From SAR116 cluster bacterium AG-355-O21 (GTDB lineage Bacteria; Pseudomonadota; Alphaproteobacteria; Thalassobaculales; Thalassobaculaceae): DNA of 64,000 bases. The stretch covers positions 1 through 64,000 of the forward strand of contig QCEM01000006.1 in the NCBI GenBank assembly GCA_003280605.1, written 5' to 3'. Shown piece after piece: positions 51,617-61,900 of the stretch. How positions within the stretch are numbered: position 1 is the stretch's first letter; each line of letters starts with the position of its first letter. Position numbers and translations under genes: made by a program. The notes beneath the pieces were generated by a model. The model was not told where the DNA came from. It saw nothing but the letters and a program-made list of their open reading frames with translations, and ran no database searches.

Positions 51617-52795
51617 ATGCCTGACAATTTATCCACGCGCCCGCCCACGGACCCGGCCCAGCAAGAATTAATCCTTGCGGCAGTTGATAAATTTCTTGAA
51701 CGCGATGTGGTCCCCCATGCCCATGATCTGGAGGCGCGGGACGAATATCCGTTCGAGATTGTCGAGCAGATGAAAAAACTCGGCCTTTTCGGAGCGACGA
51801 TTGGCGAGGAATGGGGTGGCCTTGGCCTTGATGTCAGCACCTACTCAAAAATTGTTGAGCGGGTGTCTGCGGTATGGATGTCGGTTTCCGGCATCTTTAA
51901 CTCGCACCTGATCATGGCGGCGGCCGTGGAGCGATTTGGCACCGAAGATCAAAAACGCCGTTATTTACCGCGCTTCGCAACCGGCGAGCTGCGCGGCGGT
52001 ATTGCCTTGACCGAGCCTGACGCCGGCACCGATTTACAAGGCATCCGAACCCGCGCCGAAAAAACCGCCGACGGTGACTATATTTTAAACGGCTCGAAAA
52101 CCTGGATTTCCAATTCAATCCAAGGTCAAATTCTCGCCGTTTTGACCAAGACCGATCCAAGTGCCGAGCCTGCGCATCGCGGTATGAGCTTGTTCCTGGT
52201 CGAGAAAAATGAACAATTCCGAGTCACCCGTAAACTCGAGAAATTAGGTTACAAGGGCATCGATTCCGGTGAGCTGCTGCTGGAAGATTGCCATGTCTCG
52301 GCTGATAATTTAATCGGCGGTGAAGAGGGCCGTGGCCTGCAACACATCCTTGGTGGTTTGGAGCTTGGCCGGATTAATGTTGCTGCCCGTGGTGTCGGTG
52401 TGGCGCGCGCCTGCTTGGATGAATCTGTGCGCTATGCTCAAATTCGGAAAACCTTCGGCAAACCAATTGCCGAACATCAGGCGATCCAGTTGAAGTTGGC
52501 CGATATGGCGACACAAGTTGAAGCCGCCCGCTTGCTGGTTGAATCTGCAGCCCTTGCTTATGACAAAGGCGAACGCTGCGACATGGAAGCCGGCATGGCG
52601 AAACTCTTTGCCTCCGAAGCCGCCGTTAACAACAGTCTGGAAGCGATGCGCTTACATGGTGCCTATGGCTATGCCAAAGAATTTAACATCGAGCGGTATT
52701 ATCGTGATGCGCCGTTGTTGGCGATCGGTGAAGGCACCAATGAGTTGCAGAAATTGATCATCGCCCGACAGTTGGTTAAGCGTAATCCCGTTTAG
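51617..52795 (+). CDS. Acyl-CoA dehydrogenase family protein
   Basis: GGIALTEPDAGTDLQGIRTRAE, YAQIRKTFGKPIAEHQAIQLKLADM, AYGYAKEFNIERYYRDAPLLAIGEGTNELQK. Confidence 0.93.
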   Translation: MPDNLSTRPPTDPAQQELILAAVDKFLERDVVPHAHDLEARDEYPFEIVEQMKKLGLFGATIGEEWGGLGLDVSTYSKIVERVSAVWMSVSGIFNSHLIMAAAVERFGTEDQKRRYLPRFATGELRGGIALTEPDAGTDLQGIRTRAEKTADGDYILNGSKTWISNSIQGQILAVLTKTDPSAEPAHRGMSLFLVEKNEQFRVTRKLEKLGYKGIDSGELLLEDCHVSADNLIGGEEGRGLQHILGGLELGRINVAARGVGVARACLDESVRYAQIRKTFGKPIAEHQAIQLKLADMATQVEAARLLVESAALAYDKGERCDMEAGMAKLFASEAAVNNSLEAMRLHGAYGYAKEFNIERYYRDAPLLAIGEGTNELQKLIIARQLVKRNPV

Positions 52796-52832
52796 ACCCA
52801 AGACCGCTGATCAACGAAAACGGAACCCAGCC

Positions 52833-54026
52833 ATGTTACCTTTAGCCGGCGTTCGCATTCTTGCCGTTGAACAATATGGTGCCGGCCCGTTCGGCACCAT
52901 GTATTTGGCCAATCAAGGCGCGGAGGTTATTAAGATTGAAAACCCGCGCGATGGCGGTGACATGGCGCGGGCTGTCGGGCCGCATTTTTTTGGCCCCGAA
53001 GACAGTCAATTTTTCCATAGTTTCAATCTCAATAAAAAAAGCCTGACCCTGGATCTAAGAAGCCCCGAGGGACAGGCTATTTTCCACGATTTGGTGCGCG
53101 GTGCCGATGCCGTCGCCAATAATTTACGCGGCGATGTACCGGAGAAACTCGGTCTCGATTACGCGGCCTTAAAGGCCGTCAATCCAGCCATTGTCTGCGC
53201 CCATTTATCCGCCTATGGGCGCACCGGAAGCCGCCGCGATTGGCCGGGATACGACTATTTAATGCAGGCTGAAGCCGGCTGGTTCTCGGTCACCGGCGAG
53301 CCCGATACCCCGCCGACCCGGTTTGGCCTTTCGGTGGTCGATATGATGGCCGGCTTATCCATGGCCTATGCGTTGACAACTGCTTTGGTGTCGGCACGCA
53401 GCGATGGCCAAGGCCGGGATGTCGACACCAGCCTATTTGATTTAGCGATGCACACGACGACATATTTGTCGACCTGGTGCCTAAATGCAGATGTGGTCCA
53501 GGACCGGTTGCCACGCTCGGCGCACCCTGTGCTGACACCATGCCAGCTGTATAAAACCGCCGACGGCTGGATTTATATCATGTGCAACAAAGAAAAATTC
53601 TGGCCGATATTGGCGGAATTTCTGGGCCACCCAGAATGGGGCAGCGACCCACGTTTCGCCAGCTTTGCCGACCGCCATGGCAATCGCGCCCTGATCCAAG
53701 ATCTCCTTGACGAGGCCCTCTCAACCGCGACCACGGACACCTGGTTGAAACGCTTCGCCGGGCAGGTACCGGCGGCGCCGATCAATGATATCGGTCAGGC
53801 CATGGCCAATCCGTTTGTCGCCGAACGCGATGGTATCCACGACTTTCCCCATCCAACCAACCCGGGCGAAAGCTTTCAGATGGTGGCGCATCCAATTCGG
53901 GACGGAAATAGCCCCGCGCCGAAGGTCGCAGCACCTGCTTTGGGGCAAGACTCCGATGCCGTGCTGAGCGAACTTGGCCTTGATGAAACGGCGATTTCGG
54001 CACTGCGCAAAAAAGGTATTATCTGA
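52833..54026 (+). CDS. CaiB/BaiF family CoA-transferase
   Basis: LAGVRILAVEQYGAGPFGTMYLANQGAEVIKIENP, HLSAYGRTGSRRDWPGYDYLMQAEAG. Confidence 0.93.
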   Translation: MLPLAGVRILAVEQYGAGPFGTMYLANQGAEVIKIENPRDGGDMARAVGPHFFGPEDSQFFHSFNLNKKSLTLDLRSPEGQAIFHDLVRGADAVANNLRGDVPEKLGLDYAALKAVNPAIVCAHLSAYGRTGSRRDWPGYDYLMQAEAGWFSVTGEPDTPPTRFGLSVVDMMAGLSMAYALTTALVSARSDGQGRDVDTSLFDLAMHTTTYLSTWCLNADVVQDRLPRSAHPVLTPCQLYKTADGWIYIMCNKEKFWPILAEFLGHPEWGSDPRFASFADRHGNRALIQDLLDEALSTATTDTWLKRFAGQVPAAPINDIGQAMANPFVAERDGIHDFPHPTNPGESFQMVAHPIRDGNSPAPKVAAPALGQDSDAVLSELGLDETAISALRKKGII

Positions 54027-54167
54027 TAGATTTTGCGTAACGGTAGCGCTCGTAATAAGTTTCTTCAACTTTAGATTATTCTCCTCTGAACTATAGTATG
54101 ACTCGGCGAAGAACGGCATTTTTGCACCACTTTTGCATGATGCACACAAACCGAACATTAGTGAGGA

Positions 54168-54776
54168 ATGCTTATGACCGTTATTTTGACCAACCTTAAA
54201 TACACCGTCATTGGCGGTATCGTATTGACCGTCATTCTCATCGCCGTGATGAGTAACCTGCCCGGCGAACGTTTTGCCGTGGATCATGCCTGGTTGACGT
54301 TCATCTTCCGTTGGCTGCACGTGCTGAGTGGTGTGATGTGGATTGGGCTGTTGTGGTATTTGAACTTTGTTCAAATTCCGAACATGCCGAATATTCCTGA
54401 TGAACACAAACCAGCCATTGGCAAAGTTATCGCGCCGGCCGTTTTGTTCTGGTTTCGCTGGGCCGCAATGACAACCCTCATCACCGGCCTGATCGTCGCT
54501 TACATGAATGGCTATCTGCTCGAGGCAATCACCCTTGGCAGCGACGGTGCAAGCAAAAGTACCATAATCGGGATTGGCATGTGGCTTGCCGCCATTATGT
54601 GGTTCAACGTTTGGTTTGTCATTTGGCCCAATCAAAAGCGGGCTTTGGGGATTGTTGAGGCCGATGTCGACAGCAAGGCTGCCTCGGCAAGAACGGCAAT
54701 GCTGTTTTCACGCACCAATACATTGCTCTCCATCCCGATGCTTTATGCCATGGTTGCGGCTCAAAACATTTATTGA
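54168..54776 (+). CDS. PuuD (urate hydroxylase)-like membrane protein, membrane domain only
   Basis: RWLHVLSGVMWIGLLWYLNFVQIPNMPNIPDEHKPAIGKVIAPAVLFWFRWAAM, 202 aa, no heme c motif. Confidence 0.75.
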   Translation: MLMTVILTNLKYTVIGGIVLTVILIAVMSNLPGERFAVDHAWLTFIFRWLHVLSGVMWIGLLWYLNFVQIPNMPNIPDEHKPAIGKVIAPAVLFWFRWAAMTTLITGLIVAYMNGYLLEAITLGSDGASKSTIIGIGMWLAAIMWFNVWFVIWPNQKRALGIVEADVDSKAASARTAMLFSRTNTLLSIPMLYAMVAAQNIY

Positions 54777-54834
54777 GGGCCGACCGAAAGCTCTGCTGCG
54801 GCAATGAATAAGGCGATAAAGTGGCACGAAAAGC

Positions 54835-54866
54835 AACGGGCGTTACCACTTGTAACGCCCGTTTTA
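54835..54866 (+). terminator. Rho-independent terminator
   Basis: AACGGGCGTTAC-cactt-GTAACGCCCGTT followed by TTA; perfect 12-bp stem after the PuuD-like gene. Confidence 0.85.
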
Positions 54867-54876
54867 CCATCATTTA

Positions 54877-54912
54877 GTTGCCTGCTAGGTTGCCTGCTAG
54901 GTTGCCTGCTGG
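54877..54912. repeat. 12-bp tandem repeat GTTGCCTGCTAG, three copies (last ends TGG)
   Basis: gttgcctgctag gttgcctgctag gttgcctgctgg read directly. Confidence 0.9.
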
Positions 54913-54926
54913 GCCGCTTCACCCCG

Positions 54927-55742
54927 TTAATGGGCAAATAATACCGGCATTGTCGCGTCGGCAATAATCTCGCTGGTCGCGCCGCCAAAAATCATTTGCC
55001 GCAAGCGGCTTTGGGTATAGGCACCCTTCAATAGCAGATCGACCTTCAGCTCACTTGCCGTCGCCAGGATTGACGCGCTTGGCCCGCCGTTATCAGCAAC
55101 GTCAGTGTTTACCGCATTGATCCCATGGCACCTGAGATAACTGGCCAACGCCTTGCCGTCCGGGCCCGGCACCATCCAATTTTCAACGCTGATCACATGG
55201 ACCGTCGCAGCGGCCCGCATCAGTTCTAAACTCTGGCCAATAAGACGTGCCGTCTCGGTACTACCATTCCAGCCAATAGCAATGGTGGCGCCGCTGTCAC
55301 CATGCCAATCTGCCGGCACTAAAAAGACTGGCCGGCCGCCTTCAAAAAGTGCTGTTTCAAACACCAGACGCCAATCTTGATAGCGCTCATCCTTGCTGAC
55401 GATGGTTGCGTCATGAACCCGCGCCCGCTCGCCAATCGCATATACCGTGCCGATGCTATCCGCATCAAAGCTCACATGCTCGGCATTTTCCGAGGCAAGG
55501 CGTGCAATCAACTCATTCAGGCCCTTTTCAGCCGCCCGGGCTGTTTCGGCACGACTTTCCGACTGCTCCGAGAGGACAATTGCGCCGCCACCCATGACGT
55601 CGACAACCGGCAGCGTCTCTAAGCGCGGATGAAAGCCGGCGATCACCCGGCCGCCGCTGCGGCGGGCCAACCCCAGGGCAAATTCAATTGGCGCCCAAGC
55701 GCCGCCTGTTTGGTCAATTGGCATCAATAGTTCGCGCATCAA
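54927..55742 (-). CDS. Universal stress protein family (tandem-domain length)
   Basis: IAIGWNGSTETARLIGQSLELMRAAATVHVISVE; LLLKGAYTQSRLRQMIFGGATSEIIADATMPVLFAH. Confidence 0.9.
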   Translation of the reverse strand: MMRELLMPIDQTGGAWAPIEFALGLARRSGGRVIAGFHPRLETLPVVDVMGGGAIVLSEQSESRAETARAAEKGLNELIARLASENAEHVSFDADSIGTVYAIGERARVHDATIVSKDERYQDWRLVFETALFEGGRPVFLVPADWHGDSGATIAIGWNGSTETARLIGQSLELMRAAATVHVISVENWMVPGPDGKALASYLRCHGINAVNTDVADNGGPSASILATASELKVDLLLKGAYTQSRLRQMIFGGATSEIIADATMPVLFAH

Positions 55743-55836
55743 TACCTCCGTCTACACGATCCATTAAGGGTAGCGAAAACCCGCTATGAACGCAACCAAA
55801 CCGATTTATAACCGCTGCAACGGGACCTGAAAATCG

Positions 55837-56505
55837 CTAGTCCGGACTATCGGGCGGCAAGGTCGGGCCTGGGTTAAACAGACCAACACCATTAATTTCC
55901 GGGCCTTTTCGCGGTTTTTGATAAAGCAGGTCGCGTTGCTCCCCAAGCCAGTCCACCATCCGCCGCATATCGGCACGGGTCATTTCCATGTTCCGGCTCT
56001 GTAATTCGGTTTCTAAGTCATGCACCCGGCGAATGTCGGCAGCTGTACCGGTCATTTTCGCCACTTCCGTTTTGACGTCCGCAAACCACGCCAGACTGCT
56101 GTCGTGACTGGTGCGTGCATCTTCCACTAAGATTTGCAGCCGCTTGGCCTGATAATTGGCGACCTCGGCATCGATCTTTTTGCATTGCATCAATAGTTCC
56201 GGCAAAATCCTAAAATCATCGGCATTTAATTTATGCAAAGGCTTGCCAAGATAAGTCAAATTCAGATTGGTCACCGCCAAGCCGCCTTGCATGCGGGTTA
56301 ATCGGTTGAGGGGGGCGGTACCACCTTTAAGGATCAGGCAATCTGCATCCCTAAACACCTTTTTTTCGTACAAATCGGCGGCTTTCAGCTGCGCAGTTGC
56401 TTGCGCCATAACAGCCGTATGGCTGAGGGCAAGCATCCCTAAAGCGACGCCAAACCAACCAAACCAAGGCGATCTTTTCACGCATCCAAACAAATCGGCC
56501 ATCAT
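55837..56505 (-). CDS. Hypothetical secreted protein, no family recognised
   Basis: 222 aa with N-terminal signal-like segment WFGVALGMLALSHTAVMAQA; Glu/Lys/Arg-rich helical body; between uspA-like and mutY. Confidence 0.65.
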   Translation of the reverse strand: MMADLFGCVKRSPWFGWFGVALGMLALSHTAVMAQATAQLKAADLYEKKVFRDADCLILKGGTAPLNRLTRMQGGLAVTNLNLTYLGKPLHKLNADDFRILPELLMQCKKIDAEVANYQAKRLQILVEDARTSHDSSLAWFADVKTEVAKMTGTAADIRRVHDLETELQSRNMEMTRADMRRMVDWLGEQRDLLYQKPRKGPEINGVGLFNPGPTLPPDSPD

Positions 56506-56512
56506 CGAATAC

Positions 56513-57619
56513 TCATCGCAATTGCCTCATACCATGCTGCAACACTTTCACCATCACCGTCGGTAAAGCAAGGCTCTCTAGGTCATCAAGGGGGTGCCAA
56601 AAACAATCTTCAACAGGCACTTGGCGTGCATCTGTTTGTGCCGCGAGCACGGTTAACGCAAGGCTAAAATGGGTAAAAACATGCTGAACCTGGCCGTCAA
56701 GTGTGGCCCAGTTTGCGGCAATCGGGGCCGCTTTCAACAAGTTGTCAAAATCAACTTCGGCGGCCTCACTTTGCGGCAGCCACGGGCTGCAGGGTACTTC
56801 CGTCATCCCGCCCAATAGCCCCTGCTCGGGACGGCGGCGAAACAGCACCTGACCGTCACCGCGATAATATAAAAACGCCAGCCCGGTGCGGTGCGGCTTG
56901 GCCGCTTTTGGCGTCCGCCGAGGCCATGTCATCGGCGCCCCATGGGCATATGCGGCGCAGTCTGCTTGCCAGGGACATAACGCGCACACAGGTTTTCGCG
57001 GCGTGCAAATGGTCGCGCCTAAATCCATTAAGGCTTGGGCATAATCGCCTGTCCGCCGCGGCGGCGTGTGGGTCTGTGCCAGCGTGCGAATTTCTGGTTT
57101 GGCCGCCGGCAAAGCCTTCTCAACCCGGTGAATCCGCGCCATCACCCGCTCAATATTGCCGTCAACAGGACTGGCCACTTGATCAAAAGCGATCGCGGCG
57201 ATGGCTGCTGCGGTGTAAGGACCAATCCCAGGCAGTGCCAGTAACGCCGCCTCATCGGCAGGGAACGCCCCGCCATGACGGGCAACCACCTCTTGGGCAC
57301 ATTTATGCAGATTACGGGCGCGGGCATAATAACCAAGCCCGGCCCACGCCGACAAAACCGTATCTAGCGGCGCTGCCGCCAAGTCGGCCACACTTGGCCA
57401 ACGCGCCAGAAAACCGTCAAAATACGGTTTCACCGTGACCACAGTGGTTTGCTGCAACATAATCTCGCTTAACCAAACCCGATAAGGGTCTGCGCGATCA
57501 CCCGGCGCGGCCCGCCACGGCAAATGCCGACGATGGCGGTCATACCAGGCGAGCAACCGCACCGCCATCGCCTGCCGCCGCTGATCAGACAGCGCTATCG
57601 GTGGTTCATCAACCGTCAC
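56513..57619 (-). CDS. mutY: A/G-specific adenine glycosylase
   Basis: YRVWLSEIMLQQTTVVTVKPYFDGFLARWP, LPGIGPYTAAAIAAIAFD, 4Fe-4S motif CTPRKPVCALCPWQADC. Confidence 0.95.
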   Translation of the reverse strand: MTVDEPPIALSDQRRQAMAVRLLAWYDRHRRHLPWRAAPGDRADPYRVWLSEIMLQQTTVVTVKPYFDGFLARWPSVADLAAAPLDTVLSAWAGLGYYARARNLHKCAQEVVARHGGAFPADEAALLALPGIGPYTAAAIAAIAFDQVASPVDGNIERVMARIHRVEKALPAAKPEIRTLAQTHTPPRRTGDYAQALMDLGATICTPRKPVCALCPWQADCAAYAHGAPMTWPRRTPKAAKPHRTGLAFLYYRGDGQVLFRRRPEQGLLGGMTEVPCSPWLPQSEAAEVDFDNLLKAAPIAANWATLDGQVQHVFTHFSLALTVLAAQTDARQVPVEDCFWHPLDDLESLALPTVMVKVLQHGMRQLR

Positions 57620-57666
57620 CTTAACCCCAGCCTTTCACTCCACACACAACCGGTTTAATCTTACCT

Positions 57667-58197
57667 GTGATGAGCCAAATAAATGACAAAAAATCGCCGC
57701 GCCGAGGATATGGCTTAAAGCCGCTGGCTGTCATGTTAGATCAGGCCACCGGCAAGAGTTTGCGCAAACGAGGCTTCATTGAAATGAGCCTGTTGCAAAA
57801 TTGGCCCGAGATTGTCGGTGTCAGCATGGCCTCCTGGTGCCAACCTGAAGAAATTCGTTTTCCACGGCAGACAGGATCGGGCGGCCGCCGCGATGGAAAA
57901 TTAGTGCTGCGGGTGAGCAGTGGTCGGGCATTGGAAATTCAACACCAAACACCGCTCATCATCGCCAAGGTTAATCAGCTGTTTGGCTACCAAGCGATTA
58001 CCGGCATTGCCATCCGCCAAGGGGTTTTGCCGCCGCCGCCATCACCACGGCGGAAATTCATACCACCATCAAGCGCCGCCACAAAAGATGCCGAAAAATC
58101 CCTTCCGGACATCAGTGATACACGCTTACGACAGGCCTTGGCAGGCCTCGGCGCGGCGATTACAACAAATACGCCAGCGCCCAAAAAAAGCCGCTAA
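57667..58197 (+). CDS. DUF721 (DciA-like) family protein
   Basis: QNWPEIVGVSMASWCQPEEIRFP, LVLRVSSGRALEIQHQTPLIIAKVNQLFGYQAI. Confidence 0.85.
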   Translation: MMSQINDKKSPRRGYGLKPLAVMLDQATGKSLRKRGFIEMSLLQNWPEIVGVSMASWCQPEEIRFPRQTGSGGRRDGKLVLRVSSGRALEIQHQTPLIIAKVNQLFGYQAITGIAIRQGVLPPPPSPRRKFIPPSSAATKDAEKSLPDISDTRLRQALAGLGAAITTNTPAPKKSR

Positions 58198-58286
58198 ACG
58201 ACCCGAACACCGAAACATAATTCGACCATATTCTGCTGGCAGTATATCGTTACATTGGACTATTGCCGATGATTTGCTAACTGATT

Positions 58287-58946
58287 ATGATCACTAAATC
58301 TTGTGGGAAGGAATTGAAATTGGATCGTAGAACGCTAAACCTTGTGCTCGCGAGCTTTTTGGCAGCCCCCACAGCATTGGCCGGCTTATCGCGACCGTTG
58401 CAGGCGCAAACCACCGTCGATGCTGCAGCTGCATTGGCACCGCGCTTTTTAGGGTCAGAAGATGCGCCATTGACCATGATCGAATATTTTTCTTTGACCT
58501 GCGGGGCCTGCGGAAAATTCCACCGCGACGTTTTACCGACGCTGAAGGAAAAATATATCGACACCGGCAAGCTACGGATGGAATACCGTGACTTTCCGCT
58601 GGATATTTGGGCATTACGTGCCGCCGCAATGGCCCGTAGCGCACCACAGAAACGTTACGATGCCCTGATCACCGTTTTATTTGATCAACAGGCCCGGTGG
58701 ACCCGCGCCGATGACGTTTTAGCGGCCTTAAAACAAATCGGCCGTCTGGCCGGCCTGAGTTCAAACTATGTGCAGGCTGCACTGATGAATACCGAATTGC
58801 TGGATGGCATCGCCAATTCACGGCTGGTTGCAAATCGCGATTTGGGTGTTCAATCAACCCCAACATTTTTGATCGGCGATCGCAAACTGAACGGCTTTTT
58901 GCCGCTCGATGAGTTTGACGCTTTGTTGGCCGAAATGACCAAATAG
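58287..58946 (+). CDS. DsbA family thiol-disulfide oxidoreductase
   Basis: MIEYFSLTCGACGKFHRDVLPTLKEKYIDTGKLRMEYRDFPLD (CGAC active site), GVQSTPTFLIGDRKLNG. Confidence 0.92.
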   Translation: MITKSCGKELKLDRRTLNLVLASFLAAPTALAGLSRPLQAQTTVDAAAALAPRFLGSEDAPLTMIEYFSLTCGACGKFHRDVLPTLKEKYIDTGKLRMEYRDFPLDIWALRAAAMARSAPQKRYDALITVLFDQQARWTRADDVLAALKQIGRLAGLSSNYVQAALMNTELLDGIANSRLVANRDLGVQSTPTFLIGDRKLNGFLPLDEFDALLAEMTK

Positions 58947-58966
58947 CAGACAAGTAGGCCCCCTCG

Positions 58967-61900
58967 GTGCAATTTTCTAAACTCAGACTCAGCGGTTTTA
59001 AGTCGTTTGTCGATCCAACCGAGTTGCAGATTGACGCCGGCTTAACCGGTGTTGTTGGGCCGAACGGCTGTGGCAAATCTAACCTTGTTGAAGCGCTGCG
59101 CTGGGTTATGGGCGAAACCTCGGCCAAGCAAATGCGCGGCGGCGAGATGGATGACGTTATCTTCGGTGGCAGCAGCGACCGTCCGGCACGGAATATTGCC
59201 GAGGTTCAACTGGGCATCGACAATTCTGACCGGCGGGCACCGGTCAGCTTCAATGACCATGATGACTTGACCATTTCACGACGGATCGAGCGCGGCAAAG
59301 GCTCGGGTTATCGAGTCAATGGTAAGGATAGCCGCGCCCGCGACGTGCAGCTGTTATTTGCCGATTCCGCGACCGGCGCCCGCGCCACCGGCTTGGTCAG
59401 CCAAGGTCGAATCGGCGCCATTATTAATGCCAAACCACGCGACCGGCGGCATCTTTTGGAAGAAGCTGCAAATATTCGTGGCCTGCACGCCCGCCGCCAT
59501 GAGGCCGAGTTGCGCCTGCGGGCCGCCGAGACCAATCTTGAACGACTGGAAGATGTGCTGACAGCCTTGAGCAATCAAATGGAAGGATTGCGCAAACAGG
59601 CCCGCCAAGCAGCACGCTATCGCAGCGTCAGCGACCGCATCCGGCGGGCCGAATCACTGCTGTTTCACGTCCGCTGGCAGGCGGCGTTGACAGTCCGTGC
59701 AGACGCCGGCAGCCGGCTTGCTGCCTGTGAGCAAATTGTTCGCCAGTTAACCGCCGATGCAACCGCCGTCACAACGGCCCAGACAACGGCCGCAGCAACC
59801 CTGCCCAGTTTGCGCCAGGCCGAGGCCGAAGCTGCCGCCGGCCTGCATCGTATTACCATTGCCTTAGCGGATCTTGACGCCGAAGAACGCCGCGTCAGCA
59901 CGGCCAAAAGCGAAGCTGAGACACGCTTACGGCAAGTCGCGGACGACCTGGAGCGGGAACAGACCTTGGCTGCGGAAGCAGATGTTGCGACGGCAAAACT
60001 AACGGCCGAGGCCGCCACCTTAACAGCGGCGCAGGCCGATGAGGCGACGAGTTTGGCTGCGATTAACAGCCAGTTAGCCGAGACCAATCGCGCCGCCGAA
60101 GCCATTGAAGACGCTGTTGCCGCCGCGACCGAAATTGTCGCCACGACCGAGGCCAAAAGTGCCGCACTTGAGCGGCAATTGCGGCAAATCGGCGATCGCT
60201 TGGCACAAATGGATCGGCAAAGTGAGCAACTTCAGGAGCAACGCCGCAACCTTGAAGCCGAGGCGGTCGGCAGCGGTGAAGTTGACGCTGCAGCCGCCCG
60301 TTTGGCAGCTGCGGTCGCGCATGTTGACCGTGCCGAAGCGGCCCGCGATACCGCCGCACAGAGCCGCAAAATGGCCGAAGAAAGCCATGCCGAACTGCGT
60401 GAGGCTGAACGTCTGTCATCAATTGCGGCAGGTAAAATCAACGCTGAGATTGACTCCCTCTCAGCAGCTCTGGATCGTGACCAGGATGATGTTATTGCCC
60501 CCATCCTTGATCACGTGTCGGTCAAACCAGGCTATGAAAAAGCCCTCGCTGCAGCCTTTGGTGCAGAGCTGGACTTGCCGCAGTTAGACCCTGCCACGGC
60601 TGCCAACGGCTGGCGTAACTTGCCGCCGATCGGATCTTCGGCGGCCCTGCCGGCAACAGTGACCGCATTAACTGAGCTGGCAACCGCACCGGCAGCATTG
60701 CAGCGTGCGTTGAGCCAGATCGGGCTTGCTGCGGATGCTGCCGAAGCGGCCGGTTTGCAGGCCGAACTGCATATCGGGCAATGCTTGGTTACAGCCACAG
60801 GCGGGCTGTGGCGATGGGACGGTTTTATCCGCGATGACGTTGGCGCGACGCCGGCGGCCGTGCGGTTACAGCAACAAAACCAGCTGCTTGCCCTCAGCCG
60901 CACCGCCAAGGATGCCGACCAAGCATTGCAAACCGCGCGAAGCCAGCTAGACGCTGCAGCACAGCGGCTGCGCAACACCGAGGCCGATGAAGTTCAGCAG
61001 CGTGAAAGCCTGCGTAATGCCTATAGCGAACGCGATAACGCACAGTCACATCGAGCCGCGATCGATGCCCGTCTTACCAGCATTCAAACCAAACTCGCCG
61101 CCCTTTCCGATACCCTGGAGCGGATTGCAAGCGAACGCTTAGATGCCGACGAACAAATGCGCACGGCGCAACGTGAAGTCGCGGATCTGGCCGATGTGAG
61201 CACACTGCGGGCTGATACCGCAGCTAAGCGTGCCGAGCTTGCGGACCAGCGTGCCGCCTTGCTGGATGCGCGAACAGCTCATGATCAACTCACTCGGGAA
61301 ATTGACAATCGTCAACGACGGCTGAGCGCCATCGAGAGTGAGCTTGCGGCCTGGCGCGACCGCCTTGATCTTGCCGGCCAACGGCTTGCCGAGCTGCAAT
61401 CCCGCGATCAGGCCGGCCGCCAAGAGATTGCGCAATTGGCCGCCCGCCCCGGCGAAATACGCAACCAACGTGCCGGCTTAGCGGATGCCCAAGAAGTGGC
61501 CGAGAGCAAGCGGAAGGAAACTGCCGATGCCTTGGTCAGCCAAGAAACCGAGGTGGAAAATTTAGCCACCCAAAGTCGGCAAGCCGAGCGCGGTCTTGCC
61601 GAAGCACGCGAGACCATGGTCCGCGCCGAGGGTGAACTAGAAAGTGCCAATCAAGCCTTACTGCAACTGAAAGAACGCATCGCCGAGCGCCTTGATTGCC
61701 CACCGGCGGAAATTTTGTCGCAGGCCGGAATCGACCCGGATGAAGATTTCGCTGCAGAAAGCGATCTGGCACAACGGGTCGAGCGTTTGCTGCGTGAGCG
61801 CTACAATATCGGCCCCGTGAACTTGCGCGCGGAACAGGAAATTGAGGAATTAAGCGGGCAACTCACAACACTGGAACAAGAACGCGATGACTTAATTGCG

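Noticed and set aside
53721-54635. 304-aa minus-strand ORF across the CaiB/BaiF 3' end and PuuD-like gene
   Set aside because: Antisense to two well-supported genes; composition (His/Asn/Gln-rich) is typical of reverse-frame translation in GC-rich DNA
56701-57438. 245-aa plus-strand ORF inside mutY
   Set aside because: Antisense to mutY, which has a complete catalytic and Fe-S signature; Pro/Arg-rich artefact
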